Shown here in pieces: positions 5,513 through 6,060 of a stretch of DNA of 6,060 bases. The position numbers and the translations under genes were made by a program. The first letter of the stretch is position 1; each line of letters opens with the position of its first letter. A model generated the notes under the pieces. That model did not search any database. It was not told the origin of the DNA and saw only the letters and a program-made list of their open reading frames with translations. Source of the DNA: an uncultured bacterium (GTDB lineage: Bacteria > Actinomycetota > Coriobacteriia > Coriobacteriales > Atopobiaceae); the NCBI GenBank assembly GCA_905214175.1, contig CAJMLD010000102.1, forward strand, positions 1 through 6,060, written 5' to 3'.

Positions 5513-5648
5513 GCTTTCCCTTTCTTCATGCCACGGGCAACGCGTGCGCGACACCTGCGGCGACTGATAGACGCTTGTGAGTCTGGCGACGGCCAGAGCC
5601 CGGTCCGCCGTATGCGCTGCGGCCTGGGGGCAGTCCGCGATGCCGGCG
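5513..5648 (-). other. Gap between the two feoA genes
   Basis: This 136-bp gap is too long for tight coupling of the two feoA genes. It contains one small perfect stem-loop, TCTGGC (5582-5587) with GCCAGA (5592-5597) around GACG, with no T tract on either side. No promoter-like AT-rich stretch stands out. I see no small gene with a convincing ribosome binding site. Confidence 0.4.
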
Positions 5649-5960
5649 CTAGTACGTGACGATGCGCATAGCCATGTCGCGACCGATGCCAAAGGTTGAG
5701 CCCTTGACGCTCACCACCACGTCACCGTTGACGCGCGAGACAACCTTGACCTCGGCCCTTTCGACAAAGCCCATCTCCGAGAGGTGCTGGCGCAGCGTGG
5801 CGCCGCCGCGAACCTTGAGGACGCGAATCGTCTCGCCCTCGCTCACCATTGCCAGGGGAAGCTGGGCGCCCTTCCCGGTGGTCGTCGCCTCCACGCGCGC
5901 ACCCGCCCGGCTGGCAGGGTTGCTGCCTGTCATCACGGCATCAGCCTCCATGGTCGACAT
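5649..5960 (-). CDS. feoA: FeoA-domain protein with N-terminal extension (first feoA)
   Basis: This 103-residue FeoA homologue starts at the ATG at 5960, with GAAGGGAG five bases upstream. An in-frame upstream start at 6044 would add 28 Arg-rich residues across the leader hairpin and has less support. Residues 1-32 are a Thr/Ala/Gly-rich, probably flexible extension that most FeoA proteins lack. The FeoA domain runs from 33 to 103: LPLAMVSEGETIRVLKV (34-50), GGATLRQHLSEMGFVERAEV (52-71) and VVVSVKGSTFGIGRDMAMRI (81-100). The last matches the usual VxVxGxxxxLGRxxAxxI ending. It is probably a FeoB partner. Having two different FeoA proteins is known in other Gram-positive feo loci; here one may be regulatory and the other structural, which is inference. 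It is the first gene of the feo cluster visible in the window. Confidence 0.93.
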   Translation of the reverse strand: MSTMEADAVMTGSNPASRAGARVEATTTGKGAQLPLAMVSEGETIRVLKVRGGATLRQHLSEMGFVERAEVKVVSRVNGDVVVSVKGSTFGIGRDMAMRIVTY

Positions 5961-6001
5961 CGCGACTCCCTTCTCGCTTCTCCGCGGTATGCCTCGGCGG
6001 A

Positions 6002-6020
6002 CGGGGAGCAACGCTCCCCG
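6002..6020. promoter_or_regulatory. Perfect 8-bp hairpin in the first feoA leader
   Basis: CGGGGAGC at 6002-6009 and GCTCCCCG at 6013-6020 form a perfect 8-bp stem with a 3-nt loop, 41 bases before the first feoA start. No T tract follows in either direction, so it is not a standard terminator. It may stabilise the 5' end of the feo mRNA, act in post-transcriptional control, or be a remnant of an upstream gene's end. The promoter of the cluster is not evident and probably lies past the right edge. Confidence 0.5.
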
Positions 6021-6060
6021 AGTCGATTGCGCCGACGACCGCACGAGTTGTGCATAGCTA

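Noticed and set aside
5513..5692. Longer start for the second feoA, inside the first feoA
   Set aside because: The added residues have no FeoA similarity; the ATG at 5512 has a good ribosome binding site and begins the domain.

Overview
The window is high-GC chromosomal DNA (GC-rich third codon positions, Shine-Dalgarno sites before the real starts). It carries a ferrous-iron uptake cluster with metal- and stress-linked regulators. The FeoA-FeoA-FeoB layout, the Gram-positive style FeoB and the codon use suggest an actinobacterium. A gut or oral coriobacterium (Olsenella/Atopobium/Collinsella type) is my best guess, but this is inference from recalled family features, not a database match.

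Layout from left to right. (1) 1-301: five head-to-tail copies of a 61-bp unit whose edges form strong hairpins; this is non-coding and may continue off the left edge. (2) 302-439: leader of a Fur/PerR-family gene, with an AT-rich stretch that probably holds its promoter. (3) 440-862, plus strand: a PerR-like metalloregulator. All remaining genes are on the minus strand. (4) 786-1127: a small unrecognised ORF with a good ribosome binding site, running tail-to-tail into the PerR-like gene. (5) 1252-2205: an AraC-family regulator. (6) 2202-2297: a 31-codon ORF whose stop overlaps the araC-type start as ATGA, so the two look translationally coupled. (7) 2355-2395: a 10-bp-stem hairpin that probably ends feoB transcription. 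(8) 2407-5070: feoB, 887 residues, with an unusual acidic insertion of about 150 residues in its first extracytoplasmic loop. (9) 5071-5257: a 187-bp gap with a terminator-like hairpin and a cluster of GCTAAYTGTTA-type elements that look like a metalloregulator operator. (10) 5258-5512 and 5649-5960: two separate feoA genes. (11) 5961-6060: leader of the first feoA, with a perfect 8-bp hairpin.

How they may work together: FeoB moves Fe2+ across the membrane and the two FeoA proteins probably assist it. The AraC-type regulator and the PerR-like repressor on either side are natural candidates to link uptake to iron supply and peroxide stress. The operator cluster directly in front of feoB suggests feoB can be controlled separately from the feoA genes. 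The points most worth following up are the acidic FeoB loop, the 61-bp hairpin array, the 31-codon leader ORF of the araC-type gene and the operator cluster.
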